Of a DNA stretch of 64,000 nucleotides, positions 10,901-18,804 are shown one piece after another. The stretch's first letter is position 1; each line of letters opens with the position of its first letter. Origin of the DNA: Balneola sp. MJW-20. GTDB lineage: Bacteria > Bacteroidota > Rhodothermia > Balneolales > Balneolaceae. The notes under the pieces were generated by a model. That model ran no database searches and was not told the DNA's origin. It saw only the letters and a list, made by a program, of their open reading frames with translations. Position numbers and translations under genes: made by a program. The stretch covers positions 992,001 through 1,056,000 of the forward strand of contig NZ_JBFNXW010000001.1 in NCBI RefSeq assembly GCF_040811775.1, given 5' to 3'.

Positions 10901-11320
10901 TCCGGGAAGCGGTAACCATCCCCAAAGTTCACCAGTTACGGGACTCTGTCTTTTACCGGCATCGCGGTAGTTAATGATAACCGGGTTTAAAAGAGTATCA
11001 GGAACATCCCCGTAAAAGTCTGAATATTTTCTTCTCTCCCCTGGTACATAGGCTGCAACGATCATACCTACACCATCAATATGGCGACCACCAACACCTC
11101 GTGGCCAAACACCCCAGGGAAGGTCATTCCATCGGGACATTTCACCGTGATTCCTGAAATTAGTCTCAATCAGGTTTCCATCGAGTACTCCACGTGCAAT
11201 TACGCCTTGCTGACCCCTGTATACCACTCCTCCGTATTCATCAGGAATATCCTGAGCGTAGGAATCGAATGAAAAGATCAGTACAAATAAAAGGGGAAAT
11301 AGCTTTTTTATATTGAACAT
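7952..11320 (-). CDS. Large secreted protein of unknown function with Ca-binding-like Asp loops and C-terminal T9SS/FlgD-like domain
   Basis: An 1122-residue protein with signal peptide (ends SYAQD). The N-terminal half has no domain I recognise; it contains several Asp/Asn-rich loops (DNDEDGITDES, DKNGNGQVDDGE, DRDSDGQLSLADA) like thrombospondin-3 or dockerin calcium loops. A fibronectin-III-like stretch (PPLTPTLSVEAGDRRVTLSWDN onward) lies near residues 580-700. The C-terminus has VVPNPYV, VTIRIFNIRGE-type strands and ends DKFAIIK, a T9SS/FlgD-type sorting domain. It lies directly after the TonB receptor (18 bp gap) and before PorV. Such proteins follow TonB receptors in related genomes, and it may be the surface partner of the receptor in place of SusD. 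That role is inference. Confidence 0.72.
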   Translation of the reverse strand: MFNIKKLFPLLFVLIFSFDSYAQDIPDEYGGVVYRGQQGVIARGVLDGNLIETNFRNHGEMSRWNDLPWGVWPRGVGGRHIDGVGMIVAAYVPGERRKYSDFYGDVPDTLLNPVIINYRDAGKRQSPVTGELWGWLPLPGFNNPERVDPITEQSSPTPALSDDPTSWPDFWPDRINEEIFGWAGSWNGLFGRGVLNADLESYYVMDDFSDLEYGVNPETGQPLSPFGVFYPSPSDSTMGGLGTQTSVRILQWANVLAEDTMFLLYRINNKGEYDHRDLYFVQIVDYGLGNEETDDNASYDPLLDVVYGWDSNGIGTPTTGGGNYELGYTGFAFLESPANDDDLLDNDEDGITDESRFDENYFILVGENEILNYVNSNYNVPNFEVFNGPVEERPAFRAGVWFTTDENLDWVGFDDKNGNGQVDDGEVLNNDVGRDGLGVFDLGYLGPDEGEGDGIPTQGEPNYNELDVDESDQIGLRGFDLNTRPFYESGNNLRDDTWLFERIIASEFPLGSDVPSFDDVVNDEPFALFMSGPVALAPGETDFFSTAWIFGEDEDDFFRNRRTVQNIYNADYNFAQPPLTPTLSVEAGDRRVTLSWDNISVDSFDRFLQEFDFEGYRLYKGTNNILSDARTITDVNGVPTFYEPLAQWDLDNGINGPKTVLEGRAVYYMGDDTGLQFNYVDTDVINGKTYYYALVAYDRGIEADPSTGSLGIDPQENVFNISIDLSGQVLGSSINAGVVTPLPSPAGFREGGSTVDLSQVTQGTATGGAAVNIAVRESIDESKQYRINFFDSLSATADYYLTTDYELVELTSSDTLIERSPMVESTPIIDGFSVDFFNDPPASIDEDRTGYIANEGTENELFGLNPVDVDGIDSDWILEIDKNISGSGVNSNYDYELLFVDPADSVYTPPRVLGGVFTSIDIPVFARNLTLDEPAIIFVEDRDSDGQLSLADALYIADPDGRRYTQRYIITFSGVGQNPPDAGDKIRISSTRAFGQNDSFEFGVVNAELDNDLAAQELDDIYVVPNPYVAAAEWERAQNRDQVGRGERKIYFYNVPQTCTIRIFNIRGELIKTINHSGTISEGAVSWDLKSDNNEDIAYGVYFYHVQAPGVGEYTDKFAIIK

Positions 11321-11338
11321 CTTTATCTGAAATAAATT

Positions 11339-14080
11339 TTAAAACTTGTAGCTTAGGCCAATTTGAATAATTCGGGGTGCTCCGACTCTGCTTCGATCCA
11401 GGACAAATTCATCGATCGTATTAATTCCTCTGGCAAATGCACCTGCACGAATATCTCTTTCTGCCTGAACACTTTCTGTTGCCAGACCGGTGTCATTATA
11501 TACATTGAAATCCGGCATGATATCAAAGACGTTATCGACCTGTAAGAACAGCTGTACGTTCTGTTTGATAAACGGAGGATTATAATAAGTTCTGAGATCG
11601 GTATTAAAGATCAGAGGACGATCTTCATTATTGTTAATGAAAGATCGCGAGTCATTTCGAACTGTAGTATAAGGAGTACCTGTTCTGAGTGTATTCAGAG
11701 TAGAGAAGGTTAGTCCTACATCTGTAGTCCAGGTCAGAGAAGCGTTAAGTACGTTTCTTCGGTCCCAGTTAAGTCTTCGTAAGCGGATCACTGGATCAAG
11801 ACCGGCAATTCGTCTCTGGAATGTCTCACTAGGATCAGATGCAGATCCGGTTGCGAACTGAAGGGTATAATCAATATTCCAGTTCAGAGGACCATTAGAT
11901 CTCTGATATAATGAGAGGGTGACCCCTTTGATCGTAGCGTAATCGATATTCACATTTCGACCTCTAGGCACCGGGTTATTGGTAATAAACTCAACAGTAG
12001 TCAGGTTTCTGATATCCTTGGAAAAGACCGTCAGATCCATTCCCAGATCTTCGTTAAGAGCCTGCTGTAAACCAACTTCAAATGCGAGTGTTCTTTCAGG
12101 ATCAAGGTTCGCATTACCGAAGTTGATCTGGCTGGAAGCATTATCAATTTGGAAGTTTGGATTAGCATACACGAACTGAAGCTGCGGGTTCTGATAGAAT
12201 AATCCTGCAGAGAATCTTAATACTCCTTGCTTGGAAATTGGGAATGCAACCCCTAGTCGAGGACTCAGATACAGTTTAGTATCTGCTTTCCTTCTGTTTG
12301 AGAATGTTTCCCCATTAATAGTATAAGTTTCATCCAGAAATCCATCTCCGTTTGCATCCGGAATATCATAGCGGTTTGCCACCTCGTAATCAGTATCAAA
12401 GTAATCCAGTCTTAATCCTGCATTAATTATGAACTGATTTAACTCGATCTTGGTCTGGCCATAAATGGCGGCTTCGATCGGATTCGCTTCAAGAGCATTA
12501 TTCTGAAATGGATTCGAAGTAGGGATCACTTCATTGGTGAGTTCATCAACAAGAATTCCTGCTGAATTATTATCAATGGCATGTCTTCGCATTGAGAATC
12601 CGGTCTTGACCTGGATCTCATTAGTAAGCTGTGAGGTAATATCCCCTACTACGGTATGCGTTTCCGTCAGATCTCGTGATGAGAACAAGTAATTACCACC
12701 GAGAAGGAAACCATATTCGCCACTGGTTGCCGAACGACTAACCGGCTCATACCGTGAATCAGTCGGATCATCATACAGCTTAAATTCACCTTCATCCCTC
12801 AGGTAACTGTATGACAGGTTTGCAAAAGTTTTGGATCCCAGAGTGTACCTGGTTCCCAGAATATGCGTTTGTGTAAATCCATAATAATTGTTGATACCGT
12901 CTGGATTGTACTTGTAGCCGTGATCATAGTTTCTACCCTGCAGGTCCTGCAAGAAGATATTATAATCGATCTTTAGTCGGCTTGAGGCTTCAAAGATCAG
13001 AGAAGCATTCAAAGAAGCCCGGTCATTAAAATTGACGGCTTCGAAATCACCGTCACCGGTTGAGCTTATCACCCAGCTGCTGGGAGGCCCGTTATTTACG
13101 TTAAAAGAAAGATCACTTGGCTGAAACAGGTTCCTGCCGATAAGATGTCCCTCCTGGGTGAAATATCTTAAAGAAGCCTGGACTCCTAACTTTTCTTTTA
13201 TGATCGGTCCACTAACTGAGAACTGGTAATCCTGTGTACCTATCGGATTAGCAGCTTCAAAGTAGTTTACTTTTTCATTTTCAAAATCATTTATCGTGAG
13301 AAAATTACCCGGGTCACTGATCCTGTCTACTAATTCAAATTCCCTGGTTGATGCGTATCCACCGACATATCCAAGGAAGCTACCAGACCAGTCTCTGCTA
13401 ACACCTTTGGTAACGATATTTACGACTCCACTAAGAGCCTGACCATACTCGGCATTGAAAACACCCGAGATCACCTGCAGACTCGATACCATATTTTGTT
13501 CTACTTCAAATGAAGCAGAATTATTAAAAGCATTATTTATAGGCACTCCGTTAACGAGATAGGCTACCTCACCTAAACGACCGCCCCGGAAGTGACCATC
13601 TACTACCCCGGCTTGCTGGTTTACCGCTTCATCAACACTGACAATTGGTAAATTTTCTAGTTGTTCTGAACTAATGTATGATGTTGTGGTTGTTCGGTCG
13701 GCTTCTACAATGGGCCTTTCAGCAACTACAACAACTTCCTCTCCTTCAATTACAGCTTCACGTAATGTGGCATCAATAGTGGTTGTTTTGTCAACAATAA
13801 CTTCAACATTCTCAACCCTGTAAGTGGCAAAACCTAAAAATCTGAATTCAACAATATATTTGCCAGGTTTGAGGTTCACGAGTGAGTATTTTCCATCCAC
13901 ATCAGATATTGTTCCTTTCGATGTTCCAACGATAAAGATCTGAACTCCCGGCAGGGGTTCTCCACTTTCGTCTACCACCGTTCCGGCAATTTTTCCAGTA
14001 GTTCCGGCAAATGCTGGCACTGAAATTAATACAAAAAGTAAGATTAGAGTCGATTTAATAAGACGCGAGCTTCTCATCAT
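11339..14080 (-). CDS. TonB-dependent outer-membrane receptor with CarboxypepD_reg-like N-domain
   Basis: About 913 residues: signal peptide (LISVPAFAG), a carboxypeptidase regulatory-like beta-sandwich (GKIAGTVVDESGEPLPG to VIVDKTTTIDATL), a plug domain with QLENLPIVSVDEAVNQQAGVVDG and VNGVPINN, and a 22-strand-type barrel ending in GLSYKF with a terminal Phe. It imports oligosaccharides with TonB-ExbBD energy; the locus points to beta-glucan oligomers. The start is taken at 14080 (MMRSS); a frame extension to 14116 overlaps an intergenic hairpin and spoils the signal peptide. It lacks the SusC-partner gene susD next door. The upstream gene is the carbohydrate-binding T9SS protein. Confidence 0.9.
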   Translation of the reverse strand: MMRSSRLIKSTLILLFVLISVPAFAGTTGKIAGTVVDESGEPLPGVQIFIVGTSKGTISDVDGKYSLVNLKPGKYIVEFRFLGFATYRVENVEVIVDKTTTIDATLREAVIEGEEVVVVAERPIVEADRTTTTSYISSEQLENLPIVSVDEAVNQQAGVVDGHFRGGRLGEVAYLVNGVPINNAFNNSASFEVEQNMVSSLQVISGVFNAEYGQALSGVVNIVTKGVSRDWSGSFLGYVGGYASTREFELVDRISDPGNFLTINDFENEKVNYFEAANPIGTQDYQFSVSGPIIKEKLGVQASLRYFTQEGHLIGRNLFQPSDLSFNVNNGPPSSWVISSTGDGDFEAVNFNDRASLNASLIFEASSRLKIDYNIFLQDLQGRNYDHGYKYNPDGINNYYGFTQTHILGTRYTLGSKTFANLSYSYLRDEGEFKLYDDPTDSRYEPVSRSATSGEYGFLLGGNYLFSSRDLTETHTVVGDITSQLTNEIQVKTGFSMRRHAIDNNSAGILVDELTNEVIPTSNPFQNNALEANPIEAAIYGQTKIELNQFIINAGLRLDYFDTDYEVANRYDIPDANGDGFLDETYTINGETFSNRRKADTKLYLSPRLGVAFPISKQGVLRFSAGLFYQNPQLQFVYANPNFQIDNASSQINFGNANLDPERTLAFEVGLQQALNEDLGMDLTVFSKDIRNLTTVEFITNNPVPRGRNVNIDYATIKGVTLSLYQRSNGPLNWNIDYTLQFATGSASDPSETFQRRIAGLDPVIRLRRLNWDRRNVLNASLTWTTDVGLTFSTLNTLRTGTPYTTVRNDSRSFINNNEDRPLIFNTDLRTYYNPPFIKQNVQLFLQVDNVFDIMPDFNVYNDTGLATESVQAERDIRAGAFARGINTIDEFVLDRSRVGAPRIIQIGLSYKF

Positions 14081-14099
14081 AATTTGCAGATAAAATAAT

Positions 14100-14124
14100 A
14101 GCGGGCAGTATTGCACTGCCCGCT
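14100..14124 (-). terminator. Intergenic hairpin between first operon gene and TonB receptor
   Basis: Perfect 10-bp arms AGCGGGCAGT and ACTGCCCGCT with a 5-base loop. In minus-strand RNA the hairpin follows the stop of the 728-residue gene by about 20 bases and is followed by a T-rich but broken tract. It could be a partial terminator or a 3'-end stabiliser that makes the first gene more abundant than the receptor. Confidence 0.6.
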
Positions 14125-14144
14125 TGAATTAAATATTAGTACGG

Positions 14145-16331
14145 TTATTTAATAAGAATCATCTTTCTTGTTTGTACAAAAGAAGATCCGGTGCTGATTC
14201 TGTATAAATAAACACCTGATGCGATGCTTGAAGCATCAAACGTCATTGTATGACGACCCGCATTCAATCTCTGATTGTTAGCAATCGTTGCTACTTTCTG
14301 ACCCAGCATGTTGAATACTTCCAGAGTCACTTCAGTACTAGCTTCAAGTGTGAAGGAAATATTAGTAGTTGGGTTAAATGGATTCGGATAGTTCTGATCC
14401 AGTGAGAATGTGTATGGATTCTCATTGGTTTCCTCATCCGCAGAAGTAACCATATCACGGCCAACAAATGCAACTACTTCCCAAGTAGAAGGAGTATTCC
14501 ACCAGAAGTTGTTCCCGGCTTTTGGACCCCATGAAACCTGAGTTTCACGTACACCAGAAGCATCTGCATCATTGTAAGCAATGTTCAGAGGATACGTCTT
14601 CACTTCAGTAGCAGTTGGGAAGCTGAATGCAACATCAGAACTGTCACCACCAGCAAGGAAGGCAGTATCAAAGTAAGTCAATACTCTCCAGCCGGTTGAA
14701 GTTGCTTCAGTAATGGATTCAGAGTTGTCTACCAAACCGGCAAACCTGAAGTTTTCAAAGGCATAACCTAGAGTATCAGCACCGTCGGTAACACCACCCA
14801 ATCTGAACTGATAATCAGGATCATCTCCCCTCTCCATGTCGGAGTGAGTAGAACCTGCGAAGAATGAAGCAGGAGAATAGTTACCAATTCCCATCTCAAT
14901 AGAATCGTAATTCCATGAGCCGTTAGCTGCGTCAAATAATGTTCCGGCACCTACTGCATTCAGAGATAAGATATCATCTGTAACCTCAGAATAAAGGATC
15001 AGAGCACCACTGCTGGCCTCGAAACCGATCCAGTGCTTGGTAGAGAGGTCTGCATTACCGGTGGGAGGACCACCTTCGCCTGTGTAGTAAGCATCTTCTG
15101 TGATCTGGAAAGGAACATAGCTTTCCGGGAAGAAGGAAGCCAGCGTAGCAGCATCCGGCATCGTACCTGTCAGAATTGCGTCAAATACGGCATCAACTGC
15201 TTCTGTTGTTAATTCATAAGCATAATTTTCAGCAGCTTTTGCATTACCTGTTACTGAAGCAGTTCCAGGATCGCTTTGAGCACCGAAATCAGATTTAGCA
15301 GTCACGGCATAATATAAGGTAATATCACCGGCCAGTGTCTCATGCGGAGCTACAACCTCATGATCATAAGAAGCTGCGTCAGACGCAAGAGAAGCCAGCA
15401 ATGTTACTTCTGAAGAACCCACATCTGTGATCGGGGTTTCACTGAAGTATACATCATACCCGCCTACACCGGCATTAGCTGCCCATGAAACCGTGTTCAC
15501 ACCGTCTGCATTACTTACTGTAACGCCAGCAGGAGCTGCAGGAGGAGTATCAACTAATTCACTTGGAGGTACTCCAACTGAGAAATAATCAAAATAAATG
15601 TTTCCGCCACCGGTATTGTGGTCTGTATGTCTACCGGCATACTTAACTGATTCCCAGTCAAATTCCTGCCAGTTAGGATCGGTATTATCCCATACGCCAT
15701 TACCGTTACCCCATGCACCGGCATATGACCAGTACTTGAAAAGAGTATCGACTTCTACCGCAAGGTCAGTACCGTCAAGATTCTTGCCCACTTTGGCTGA
15801 ATCAAGAGCTGATGAAGTTCTTGGAGGCAGTGGCACAGCGATATCATGCCATTGACCATCTCGTGCCCAGGCAGGGATCGTCCACCACATACGGAAAGGA
15901 AGATCGTTCTCACCGATCACGTTTCCATCTTCGGTATCAAGGAAAGCTACATATTCGTTCTTTCCAGCAAGGTTTGGATCAACCCATATTCTGAAATATA
16001 AAGTATCGGTCTCTCCGTAGTTCGTACCGGTAAAGGCACTCATATTAGCACCAACAGTACCGGAAGCACCATTAGTCGGCCATCTGAAGCCAGCTTCTCC
16101 CCAATCAGCATAACGGATCTCATAAACTTTGTTTCCGCTGGTTGGATTTAGCGGATCGTTTACAACGAAGCCATCAGATGTTGGGATTTGCACATTCACA
16201 CCATCTATAAAGAATATAAACTCTTCACCCAAATCTGCATTGGTTGTCTGAGCCTGTACTCCCACAGATGATCCGATCATAAAGAAAAATGCCAGCAGGA
16301 ATGCGGACAATTTGATTGTAACGGTTTTCAT
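14145..16331 (-). CDS. T9SS-sorted multi-domain carbohydrate-binding protein (FN3 and CBM9-like)
   Basis: A 728-residue exported protein; signal peptide ends GVQAQ. About residues 30-260 look like a beta-sandwich binding module (repeated aromatic residues, FRIWVDPN, IYFDYFSVG). A fibronectin-III-like domain follows at about 265-365 (PPAAPAGVTVSNADGVNTVSWAAN). Residues about 395-625 resemble a CBM9/DOMON-type sugar-binding domain (KHWIGFEASSGALILYSEVTDD, FRFAGLVD). The last 85 residues form a type A T9SS sorting domain (DQNYPNPFNPTT, MLGQKVATI, ending KMILIK). No catalytic domain was found. As first gene of the operon it is probably the abundant surface glycan-binding protein, with the function SusD/SusE proteins have in other loci. 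That comparison is inference. Confidence 0.8.
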   Translation of the reverse strand: MKTVTIKLSAFLLAFFFMIGSSVGVQAQTTNADLGEEFIFFIDGVNVQIPTSDGFVVNDPLNPTSGNKVYEIRYADWGEAGFRWPTNGASGTVGANMSAFTGTNYGETDTLYFRIWVDPNLAGKNEYVAFLDTEDGNVIGENDLPFRMWWTIPAWARDGQWHDIAVPLPPRTSSALDSAKVGKNLDGTDLAVEVDTLFKYWSYAGAWGNGNGVWDNTDPNWQEFDWESVKYAGRHTDHNTGGGNIYFDYFSVGVPPSELVDTPPAAPAGVTVSNADGVNTVSWAANAGVGGYDVYFSETPITDVGSSEVTLLASLASDAASYDHEVVAPHETLAGDITLYYAVTAKSDFGAQSDPGTASVTGNAKAAENYAYELTTEAVDAVFDAILTGTMPDAATLASFFPESYVPFQITEDAYYTGEGGPPTGNADLSTKHWIGFEASSGALILYSEVTDDILSLNAVGAGTLFDAANGSWNYDSIEMGIGNYSPASFFAGSTHSDMERGDDPDYQFRLGGVTDGADTLGYAFENFRFAGLVDNSESITEATSTGWRVLTYFDTAFLAGGDSSDVAFSFPTATEVKTYPLNIAYNDADASGVRETQVSWGPKAGNNFWWNTPSTWEVVAFVGRDMVTSADEETNENPYTFSLDQNYPNPFNPTTNISFTLEASTEVTLEVFNMLGQKVATIANNQRLNAGRHTMTFDASSIASGVYLYRISTGSSFVQTRKMILIK

Positions 16332-16373
16332 GTCGTCTCTGTTTTGATTATTAAAATTAGCCCCTCCCGATCC

Positions 16374-16430
16374 GGTTTCCCGTTAAATCGGCGCCCTGTT
16401 TTAATTGGTATCCCATCCAATCGGTGTCCC
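16374..16430 (-). repeat. Four phased imperfect repeats in leader of glucan operon
   Basis: On the plus strand GGTTTCCC (16374), GGCGCCC (16390), GGTATCCC (16407) and GGTGTCCC (16423) recur every 16-17 bp. On the transcribed strand each unit reads approximately GGGAnACCrAT. The array lies between the LacI-like operator at 16480 and the start codon at 16331, so it is likely in the 5' leader. It could be a protein-binding array on DNA or RNA; no riboswitch class was recognised. Confidence 0.5.
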
Positions 16431-16479
16431 ATCGTGAGTTGCATTGGTATAAAAACGTAAAAAAACTTTAACGATGATA

Positions 16480-16493
16480 TAGAAACGCTTCCA
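16480..16493. promoter_or_regulatory. LacI-type operator in promoter of glucan operon
   Basis: TAGAAACGCTTCCA matches the ideal LacI-family palindrome TGGAAGCGCTTCCA at 12 of 14 positions with the central CG intact. It is about 150 bp upstream of the first operon gene and 215 bp upstream of the divergent LacI-family regulator, the obvious binding candidate. A perfect version of the same palindrome is upstream of pflB at 43393-43406. Confidence 0.65.
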
Positions 16494-16682
16494 CTTATAC
16501 AAACTTTAATTTCAATAATTATCACAGTCATGAGAATTATTTTCACCCCACCTTAAATCATGGCTAATCCGATTAAATCCACGACATAATTGAAAATTTT
16601 GTAGTAATTGATGGAAATATTTTGCACTATTGTTGGGAAATGATGGGAATTTTTCCAAAGCTCATGAAAATTATTCTAACCA

Positions 16683-16703
16683 TTGTCCCAATTTTCAGGA
16701 CAA
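16683..16703. promoter_or_regulatory. Inverted repeat just before the LacI-family gene
   Basis: TTGTCC and GGACAA are perfect 6-bp arms separated by 9 bases, ending 4 bases before the chosen ATG at 16708. It could be an autoregulatory site or an RNA hairpin that limits initiation. The arms are short, so chance is possible. Confidence 0.35.
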
Positions 16704-16707
16704 AAGA

Positions 16708-17712
16708 ATGAAAACTACACTAAATGACATTGCCGATAAGACCGGGTTATCGGTGTCTACTATATCCAGGGTGTTAAGGGGTGAGTCAAAGACCAACTCC
16801 AAAAACGTAGATACGGTACTCCAGGCAGCTGAGGAGCTGAATTATCAGTTTAACTCCCGACTTCTGAACTCTGTATACAATTTTAAGAAAACTCTACATA
16901 TAGCCCTGATCTCCGACATCCATGTAGGTGAATTTTATTCATCATTATTTCATGGCCTAGAACAGGCTGCAAAGGAAAAAGATGCAATCCTGGGCCTCTA
17001 TAATATCGAGGAAGACACCGATGAGGTCATCAGTCTCATCAAGCACCTCAGTAAAAATAATATAGATGCCGGCATTCTCTTTCTCCCAAGCCTCAAAGAA
17101 GATGACTATGTCAAAATCCTGGAAGAAACTCCTAAAGATTTTGTACTGGTCTCCGGGGCAAGTGTCTTTCATCCTGTTCTGGACACCGTAAATTTTGATT
17201 CTTACCGTGGCGGTTATCTCACAGCTAAACTCTTTCATGAGCAAGGATACGACCAGCTAGGCATGATCACTGGCCCTACCGACCGGCATGAAGCATTATT
17301 ACGTAAATCAGGATTTGAGGATTACATTGATCACCGTTCAGAAATGCAAATGGTATGGGAGTTCGAAGGAGACTATACCTATGAAAGCGGTAAAATAGCT
17401 TATCATGCTTTCAGAGCATCCCGGAAAAAACCCAGAGCCATTTTTTCAAGCAATGATTATATGGCCCTTGGTTTTATAGAGGAAGCTCTCAGAGACGGGA
17501 TCAGGATCCCTGAGGATATTGCCATCTCCGGCTTCGACAACCTTCCAATCTGTGATATCCTTGAACCCGGATTGAGTTCCATTAATACGGACTTTAAGGA
17601 ATTAGGGCGTACATTACTGAAACTGATCGACGATAAATTTAAAAAGAATGAATCTCACCGGGGAGTATCAAGTATTATACCGGTTGAAATGGTGACTCGT
17701 AATTCAAGTTAG
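16708..17712 (+). CDS. LacI-family transcriptional regulator
   Basis: 334 residues from the ATG at 16708, where the typical N-terminus begins: TLNDIADKTGLSVSTISRVLRG is a complete LacI helix-turn-helix plus hinge start. The in-frame ATG at 16630 would add 26 residues unlike any LacI protein. The rest is a periplasmic-binding-protein-like sensor (HIALISDIHVGEFYSSLF, GMITGP, AIFSSNDYMALGFIEEAL, IAISGFDNLP). It is divergent from the TonB receptor operon and 11 bp upstream of the GH5 gene, so it probably controls the glucan locus in response to a sugar or oligosaccharide. Its ligand is unknown. The 16480 palindrome in the shared promoter fits this regulator. Confidence 0.92.
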   Translation: MKTTLNDIADKTGLSVSTISRVLRGESKTNSKNVDTVLQAAEELNYQFNSRLLNSVYNFKKTLHIALISDIHVGEFYSSLFHGLEQAAKEKDAILGLYNIEEDTDEVISLIKHLSKNNIDAGILFLPSLKEDDYVKILEETPKDFVLVSGASVFHPVLDTVNFDSYRGGYLTAKLFHEQGYDQLGMITGPTDRHEALLRKSGFEDYIDHRSEMQMVWEFEGDYTYESGKIAYHAFRASRKKPRAIFSSNDYMALGFIEEALRDGIRIPEDIAISGFDNLPICDILEPGLSSINTDFKELGRTLLKLIDDKFKKNESHRGVSSIIPVEMVTRNSS

Positions 17713-17723
17713 CCCCTTACAGC

Positions 17724-18797
17724 ATGAAAAAAGAGGAACCATATAAGATGAGTTTTCGAGCACTGAATGTCCTTTTCTTTCCTCTTTTTATTCTTGTACT
17801 CACACAGTGCTCCATTTTAAAGTCGGATGAAAATACATCAACCGGCATCTCTTCTCCCCTGGATCCTTTTGAACAAAATGCCGAACTGGGCCGTGGAATA
17901 AACCTGGGCAATATCTTTGAAGCGCCTGAGGAAGGTTCATGGGGACTGTACATGCAGGAAGAATATTTTAAACTCATCAGCAGCGCCGGTTTTGAAAGTG
18001 TCAGAATACCGGTCAGATGGTCCGCTCATACCAATGATTCCGCTCCCTTCAAGATCGACACCGAATTTCTGAACCGGGTGGAATGGGCTGTGGATGAAGC
18101 CCTGAAAAATGACCTCATGGTCATCATTAATGTTCATCACTATGATGAAATATTTCAGGACCCCGCAGGAGAGCATGCAAAGTTTATTGCTATCTGGGAG
18201 CAGCTGTCGGAACACTTTCAAAATAAGCCATCAGGACTTCTGTTTGAATTATTGAATGAACCACATGATAACCTGACAGCCAACCTATGGAATCAGTTAT
18301 TACCCGAAACCCTCGAGATCGTTCGAGCAAACAACCCATACCGGACTGTAGTAATCGGGGCAGCCGAATGGGGAGGCATTCCTGGATTAATGAAACTGCA
18401 GATCCCTGAAGATGATAACCTGATCATCACGGTTCATTATTACGAACCTTTTCAATTTACGCATCAGGGTGCTGAATGGGTACCCGGATCTGATGCCTGG
18501 CTGGGCACAACCTGGGACGGGACAGATTCTGAGGTCGATGAAATTAAGAATCATTTTGACCAGATATACACCTGGGCGGCTCAGAGAAATGTACCTGTAA
18601 ATATCGGAGAGTTTGGAGCCTATCGCCGTGCAGATAATTCCTCCAGGGTAAGATGGACCACTCAAGTGGTACATTATGCTATTACCCATGATATGAGTTT
18701 TCACTACTGGGAATTCGCTTCCGGTTTCGGGATCTATAATCCTAATACAGGGCAATGGAATGTAGAACTGACCAATGCACTGATAAATACTGAATGA
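17724..18797 (+). CDS. GH5-family endoglucanase-like lipoprotein
   Basis: 357 residues with a signal peptide and lipobox LTQC (Cys29). The catalytic domain begins GRGINLGNIFEAP, the common N-terminal strand of GH5 cellulases. Acid/base Glu179 lies in LLNEP and nucleophile Glu296 in NIGEFGAY; the conserved HHYD and HYYEPF motifs are also present. It hydrolyses internal beta-glucosidic bonds; in this locus a mixed-linkage or beta-1,3/1,6-glucan is likely. It is immediately downstream of the LacI regulator and probably in its transcript, converging 7 bp from the SGNH gene. An alternative start at 17748 (MSFRALN) would give a more typical short signal peptide. Confidence 0.9.
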   Translation: MKKEEPYKMSFRALNVLFFPLFILVLTQCSILKSDENTSTGISSPLDPFEQNAELGRGINLGNIFEAPEEGSWGLYMQEEYFKLISSAGFESVRIPVRWSAHTNDSAPFKIDTEFLNRVEWAVDEALKNDLMVIINVHHYDEIFQDPAGEHAKFIAIWEQLSEHFQNKPSGLLFELLNEPHDNLTANLWNQLLPETLEIVRANNPYRTVVIGAAEWGGIPGLMKLQIPEDDNLIITVHYYEPFQFTHQGAEWVPGSDAWLGTTWDGTDSEVDEIKNHFDQIYTWAAQRNVPVNIGEFGAYRRADNSSRVRWTTQVVHYAITHDMSFHYWEFASGFGIYNPNTGQWNVELTNALINTE

Positions 18798-18804
18798 TTA
18801 TTTC

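Noticed and set aside
14081..14116. Upstream start of the TonB receptor gene at 14116
   Set aside because: The extra residues overlap the strong hairpin and would disrupt the signal peptide; the start at 14080 is better.
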